In this document: positions 61,710 to 64,000 of the stretch, piece after piece
Layout of the letters: every line of letters starts with the position of its first letter
Numbering within the stretch: position 1 is the first letter of the stretch
Source of the DNA: G963676655 sp963676655
GTDB lineage: Bacteria; Verrucomicrobiota; Lentisphaeria; Victivallales; Victivallaceae
Length of the DNA stretch: 64,000 nucleotides
Assembly (NCBI GenBank): GCA_963676655.2
Contig: CAXXKX010000003.1
Span: 4,650,001-4,714,000, forward strand
Direction of reading: 5' to 3'
Notes under the pieces: model-generated
Told to the model about the DNA's origin: nothing
Seen by the model: the letters and a program-made list of their open reading frames with translations, nothing else
Database searches by the model: none
Translations under genes and position numbers: made by a program

Positions 61710-61890
61710 TTATTTCTGCCTTTTTGCTCCTGTTTTGAGCTTGCTGGTTGACATTTCTTGTTGTCCCTGCTGGATACGCGGTCCATTTACTGCATCCAGC
61801 CAAAGACATTTACCAATAACGTCGTAGATGCTAGCATACAACGACCGTTTGTCCAGGTGGTATAGCGAATCCAACCAATATTTTTTTGTA
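61710..61890 (-). other. Alternate-frame C-terminal extension of the 61787-62860 gene
   Basis: Beyond an A7 run on the coding strand (61887-61881), the -1 frame continues for about 59 codons (KYWLDSLYHLDKRSLYASIY ... CLWLDAVNG ...) before stopping. This frame repeats the pattern of an earlier part of the same protein, unlike the annotated frame, so it is probably the true or ancestral C-terminus. Confidence 0.5.
61735..61752 (-). repeat. Conserved gene-flanking element, copy B
   Basis: TTGAGCTTGCTGGTTGAC, one base different from copy A. It lies within the alternate-frame extension of the neighbouring gene. Confidence 0.6.
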
Positions 61891-62860
61891 GATAAGGTGT
61901 CCATTTCGTTTTTGTTGTTGATTCAAGAATTGTTCTGATTAGTACTTGCGGTATACTTGTCTGGTTATCTTTTAAGCGGACAAAACGTGACATATTTGGC
62001 GTAAAAAGATCTTCTTTATCCGCAATATTTTTTTTAAGAAGACTAAACTTTTGATATTCTTTTCTCCATCCGAAAAATTTAGCGGCGAATTTTTTAATAG
62101 CGTCCTTATTCAGCATTTGAATAAACATTTCAGTTGAGCTTGATTCATTAAAGGTTTCGTCTATACTGGAGTTAACTCCGTTGTTATAGTATTTATTAAA
62201 GTCAACAGCAAAAGTGACATTTACAATATAATTGTTTTTTTCAAATGCAACCTGCTTGTAACTGTAGTATGAGTATGGAGAACCCCAGGTTTTAACATAT
62301 TTGGAGTACTTGGAAAATAAAGGGACACAGATTTCTTTTGCTGACTCTATTTGCTTTTTACTGACATTTTTCTGGAAACTGGTTAATTTTTCCACTACCA
62401 GCTGATTGCGGGAACAAGAATAGAGTATCGCGATAAACTTTTCATTGCCTGACATAGCGAAGTATACGGCCCACTGAGGAGATAAATTCTTGCTCTTATG
62501 CCATTTTGATTTCAGGTTGTCTTGAAGAATTGAATCAAGAAATTCATTGTCAATTTTTTCTGTGTTTTTTAATTTGTCCAGAAAGTTTAATTTATCAGAG
62601 AAGCTTTTATGTTTTAAAAGCTGAGGCATAAGGTGCGGTTTCAATACAGTATAGTTTTCTCTATATGAACAGCCATTTTGGTACATTACAAATACTGCTA
62701 GATCATTTTTACAGAACAATCCGGCTTCGCCATATTCATCTTTAAAATAGTTTAACGGTTTGCCATAACGTTTGACGCTTTGCTCATAGGTATCGCCGAT
62801 GCGGGCATTCAAGGTAATACCGCAAATAATGATACATAATATCATCAGCCTTTGTATCAT
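61787..62860 (-). CDS. Secreted protein of unknown function with probable C-terminal frameshift
   Basis: A 357-residue protein in the annotated frame. A signal peptide (MIQRLMILCIIICGITLNA) is followed by IGDTYEQSVKRYGKPLNYFKDEYGEAGLF, a start also typical of small secreted PVC proteins. Two similar units of about 45 residues begin KSKWHKSK and KTKWTPYL; the second is broken by a shift in an A7 run, after which the annotated frame ends in sequence without family character. A strong GAGGAGAGG site precedes the ATG. The region is AT-rich compared with the housekeeping genes. No function can be given. Confidence 0.8.
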   Translation of the reverse strand: MIQRLMILCIIICGITLNARIGDTYEQSVKRYGKPLNYFKDEYGEAGLFCKNDLAVFVMYQNGCSYRENYTVLKPHLMPQLLKHKSFSDKLNFLDKLKNTEKIDNEFLDSILQDNLKSKWHKSKNLSPQWAVYFAMSGNEKFIAILYSCSRNQLVVEKLTSFQKNVSKKQIESAKEICVPLFSKYSKYVKTWGSPYSYYSYKQVAFEKNNYIVNVTFAVDFNKYYNNGVNSSIDETFNESSSTEMFIQMLNKDAIKKFAAKFFGWRKEYQKFSLLKKNIADKEDLFTPNMSRFVRLKDNQTSIPQVLIRTILESTTKTKWTPYLQKNIGWIRYTTWTNGRCMLASTTLLVNVFGWMQ

Positions 62861-62899
62861 TGAATTTTCCTCTCCTCATTTACGCTTTCTGCGCCTGTT

Positions 62900-62917
62900 A
62901 TGAGCTTACTGGTTGAC
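62900..62917 (-). repeat. Conserved gene-flanking element, copy C
   Basis: ATGAGCTTACTGGTTGAC, immediately after the stop of the gene at 62921 and 40 bases before the ATG at 62860. The flanking GCGCCTGTTA resembles the GCTCCTGTTT beside copy B. Confidence 0.65.
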
Positions 62918-62920
62918 AAG

Positions 62921-63586
62921 TTATTTTTTTGTTTTGTTTTGTTCGTCAAATATATTTTGCACTCTTTTCATATGAGCGTGTTTGTCGCTAGGCATATCAA
63001 AATTATTTTTTAGCATCTTATAATATATATCCCATCCTGAAACCATATCATTAATAAGTGCAGTTATTGTTGAAGTGGGGATAAAAGAATTTTTAGAAGG
63101 CAGATATATTACGCTTTTGAAGTATATATATGCCGGATATAACATTATTCGCATAGAACAAAGCCGTGATGATAGAAATTCATTTGTAATTTCTTGCAAC
63201 TTATTGTTGGCTTTTTGGGATTTCAGGATGTCTGGAATACAATAAAGCATATTTACTTCAATCAAACAAAATTTGGTGTTTCCTTTTTTGTCGAGCATAT
63301 GTTTACTTGTTATGAATAATATGCATCCGGGGGATTTTGTATCGTTTGAAATACCCAATAATGCAACATCATCATTTTTGCCTAATGATTTCTTTTTAAT
63401 GATACGCAGCATTTTACTATGTTTGATGCGATTAAAGATTTTATCAATAATTTCTTCTTTATTGTTAGTAATATATAGGTATTCAGACTTGTCGATTTTT
63501 ATTTCTTCAGTATTGCTGGTCGTATTCACGGCGACAATTTCCCACAAACAGGTTGCATAGATAATAATTGTTAAAAGTTTAGTCAA
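62921..63586 (-). CDS. Probable secreted protein of unknown function
   Basis: A 221-residue protein with a TTG start supported by an AAAGGAAAA site eight bases upstream, two bases after the stop of the preceding gene. A short hydrophobic N-terminus (LLTIIIYATCLWEIVAV) suggests export. The rest is Lys/Ile/Asn-rich with no recognised domain (for example IIDKIFNRIKHSKMLRIIKKK). It is AT-rich, and probably cotranscribed with its neighbours on both sides. Confidence 0.72.
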   Translation of the reverse strand: MTKLLTIIIYATCLWEIVAVNTTSNTEEIKIDKSEYLYITNNKEEIIDKIFNRIKHSKMLRIIKKKSLGKNDDVALLGISNDTKSPGCILFITSKHMLDKKGNTKFCLIEVNMLYCIPDILKSQKANNKLQEITNEFLSSRLCSMRIMLYPAYIYFKSVIYLPSKNSFIPTSTITALINDMVSGWDIYYKMLKNNFDMPSDKHAHMKRVQNIFDEQNKTKK

Positions 63587-63588
63587 AA

Positions 63589-63999
63589 TTATTTTCCTTT
63601 TATCTTTTGAGTTAATGGTATTACTCTTAATTTTTTTATGTCGGAATATAACTCAGGACAATCCCTTGACATTTTATATATTTTAATTCCAATAATATCT
63701 GTTGATAGTAATTTATCTTTATCTATACGAATTGATTTATAGAAAAGAATATCTTGATGATCCTCGCGTAATACAATTGAATATGGTAAACACGAATTAT
63801 TTTTCCATTTATTAATGAATTTTAACAGTTTTAACTTATCTGAATAATTGAGTTTGAATGGAATTTTTAACGTTGATTTAATCGTGATTTCCATTTGATT
63901 ATGAGTATTGCGACTAAGACTGACCATGATTTGCGTGGGGACTTTTTTTTCTGGAACATCAAATACGATTGTCGGACTAATTACATCCGGTTCCCAATT
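63589..63999 (-). CDS. C-terminal part of a protein of unknown function, cut by the window edge
   Basis: The frame is open to the window end: upstream of the internal ATG at 63927 it continues protein-like (EPDVISPTIVFDVPEKKVPTQ), so the gene begins beyond 64000. About 136 residues are visible, ending DIKKLRVIPLTQKIKGK. There is a beta-strand-like pattern (MEITIKSTLKIPFKL) and no recognised domain. It is two bases ahead of the next gene, so they are coupled. Confidence 0.7.
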   Translation of the reverse strand, partial: NWEPDVISPTIVFDVPEKKVPTQIMVSLSRNTHNQMEITIKSTLKIPFKLNYSDKLKLLKFINKWKNNSCLPYSIVLREDHQDILFYKSIRIDKDKLLSTDIIGIKIYKMSRDCPELYSDIKKLRVIPLTQKIKGK

Positions 64000-64000
64000 T

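Noticed and set aside
61710..61904. A separate 64-codon gene downstream of the secreted protein
   Set aside because: It has no ribosome site and fits better as the frameshifted tail of the upstream gene.

Overview
The window looks like a chromosomal segment of a Lentisphaerae-type (PVC superphylum, Victivallales-like) bacterium. This is inferred from three things: two pseudopilin-like proteins with the [31 protein letters not shown]-type leader that is abundant in that phylum, loci that pair such proteins with glycoside hydrolases, Gfo/Idh/MocA oxidoreductases and GntR regulators, and palindrome-rich spacers. The species cannot be fixed from the sequence alone.

Layout. (1) 0-2.9 kb: an AraC-type regulator divergent from a Gfo/Idh/MocA dehydrogenase and a TIM-barrel sugar epimerase/isomerase. 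(2) 2.9-7.2 kb, minus strand: a compact operon of a WalJ/YycJ-like metallo-hydrolase, two Ser/Thr protein kinases and a FetA/FetB-like ABC exporter. (3) 7.3-10.4 kb: a palindrome-rich spacer, then a hybrid histidine kinase with a periplasmic solute-binding sensor. (4) 10.4-18.6 kb: carbohydrate locus A, with a GntR regulator divergent from an operon of pseudopilin, TPR/TIM-barrel secreted protein, oxidoreductase and GH36 alpha-galactosidase. (5) 18.7-20.5 kb: radical SAM, CGGC and NTF2-like proteins. (6) 20.8-26.2 kb: an envelope cluster with a CBM9-like lectin, one ABC ATPase, two ABC-2 permeases and two membrane-anchored proteins of unknown function, one ending in a double zinc ribbon. (7) 26.6-40.0 kb: tRNA-Leu, tRNA-Thr, tuf, rpmG, tRNA-Trp, secE, nusG, rplKAJL, rpoBC. 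(8) 40.2-49.9 kb, minus strand: carbohydrate locus B, with GntR regulator, pseudopilin, GH71/99-like plus LamG protein, TIM-barrel hydrolase and DUF5107/TPR protein, headed by a consensus promoter flanked by two palindromic operators. (9) 50.1-56.6 kb: rpsL, rpsG, fusA, rpsJ, rplC, rplD, rplW, rplB, rpsS, where the S10 operon stops at a strong terminator after rpsS. (10) 56.7-59.4 kb: an FHA-domain membrane protein and ftsH. (11) 59.4-64.0 kb: gene-poor, repeat-dense DNA (dispersed structured repeats, heptamer arrays, nested inverted repeats) and AT-rich minus-strand genes for a SHOCT protein and secreted proteins of unknown function, one running off the window edge.

How it fits together. The housekeeping blocks are conventional except for the split S10 operon and an L33 with three of four zinc cysteines. 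Loci A and B share a design: a GntR regulator, a pseudopilin and secreted or cytoplasmic glycan-degrading proteins, with no SusC/D pair or dedicated sugar transporter. The two kinases and the FHA protein could form a phospho-signalling set. No CRISPR array, rRNA, phage or transposase gene was seen.
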